Both the position numbers and the translations under genes were made by a program. Below are positions 7,078 to 7,215 of a DNA stretch of 7,215 nucleotides, piece by piece (the first letter of the stretch is position 1; every line of letters starts with the position of its first letter). Under the pieces are notes generated by a model. The model saw only the letters and a program-made list of their open reading frames with translations. It did no database searches and was not told the DNA's origin. Origin of the DNA: Candidatus Zhuqueibacterota bacterium RBG_16_48_16 (GTDB lineage Bacteria > Zhuqueibacterota > Zhuqueibacteria > Residuimicrobiales > Sediminimicrobiaceae). The stretch spans positions 1-7,215 of the forward strand of contig METF01000083.1 in assembly GCA_001771235.1 (NCBI GenBank). Reading direction: 5' to 3'.

Positions 7078-7215
7078 ATGAAACATAATGTTGATCCTGT
7101 TTGCGGCAAAAAAATGAATCGGAACAAAGCCCATATTGTCATCCACTACCAGGGAGAGGATTTCTATCTATGCTGTCCATTATGCCAAAAGGTCTTTGAA
7201 AGGAGGCCTGAAAAG
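7078..7215 (+). CDS. YHS/TRASH-like Cys-rich protein, N-terminal part (cut by window edge)
   Basis: Forty-six codons are open to the window end. The start has a strong GGAGG (7066-7070) seven bases upstream. Residues 5-13 read VDPVCGKKM, the YHS-domain opening. YLCCPLCQKVFERRPEK (30-46) gives C32, C33 and C36, a form typical of small metal-binding YHS/TRASH domains. These occur alone or fused to heavy-metal P-type ATPases and other metal proteins. Whether this is a stand-alone protein or the N-terminus of a larger one cannot be told here. Gap from the DUF2231-like stop is 102 bases; TTGACA at 7027-7032 could be a -35, but no good -10 follows. Confidence 0.78.
   Translation, partial: MKHNVDPVCGKKMNRNKAHIVIHYQGEDFYLCCPLCQKVFERRPEK

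Overview
The window reads as a Gram-negative bacterial chromosome segment of roughly balanced GC. All eight supported genes lie on the + strand. Products are dominated by envelope and periplasmic proteins: System I cytochrome c maturation, cleavable signal peptides and a CpxP/Spy-type periplasmic protein. Lineage cannot be fixed from this sequence. The CysProCysGlyCys form of CcmH, the small zinc-ribbon CcmI-like protein and repeat-filled gaps suggest an uncultured environmental lineage, for example Calditrichota/KSB1-like or a deltaproteobacterial relative. This is a weak inference.

Region 1 (1-4767) is a cytochrome c biogenesis block. A repeat-bearing leader (1-294) is followed by ccmF (295-2298), a 234-base non-coding gap with a possible terminator and two related palindromes, ccmH (2533-3003), and an ATGA-overlapping 138-residue CcmI-like protein ending in a zinc ribbon (3000-3416). 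After another palindromic repeat comes a secreted, membrane-anchored 386-residue protein (3607-4767). It has a beta-sandwich-like N-terminus and a C-terminal helical hairpin that resembles the one in the CcmI-like protein. CcmF would join heme to apocytochrome c, while CcmH and the CcmI-like protein would handle apocytochrome thiols and delivery. No ccmG-like thioredoxin gene lies between ccmF and ccmH.

Region 2 (4768-5189) is a 422-base non-coding stretch. It holds two tandem hairpins, another inverted-repeat family, an operator-like ATCGACAA/TTGTCGAT element and a probable promoter for the next gene.

Region 3 (5190-7215) looks like a small metal or envelope-stress module. It contains a Met-rich Spy/CpxP/ZraP-like periplasmic protein with its own terminator, a DUF302 protein, a DUF2231-like four-helix membrane protein with a His-rich tail, and the first 46 codons of a YHS/TRASH-like Cys protein cut by the window edge. 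Met, His and Cys ligands recur across these four genes, so copper or another soft metal is the leading guess, but no gene here proves it.

A notable large-scale property is that each of the four larger gaps in the first 5 kb (1-294, 2299-2532, 3417-3606, 4768-5189) carries its own short inverted or palindromic repeat family. The genome is probably rich in dispersed REP/MITE-like elements.
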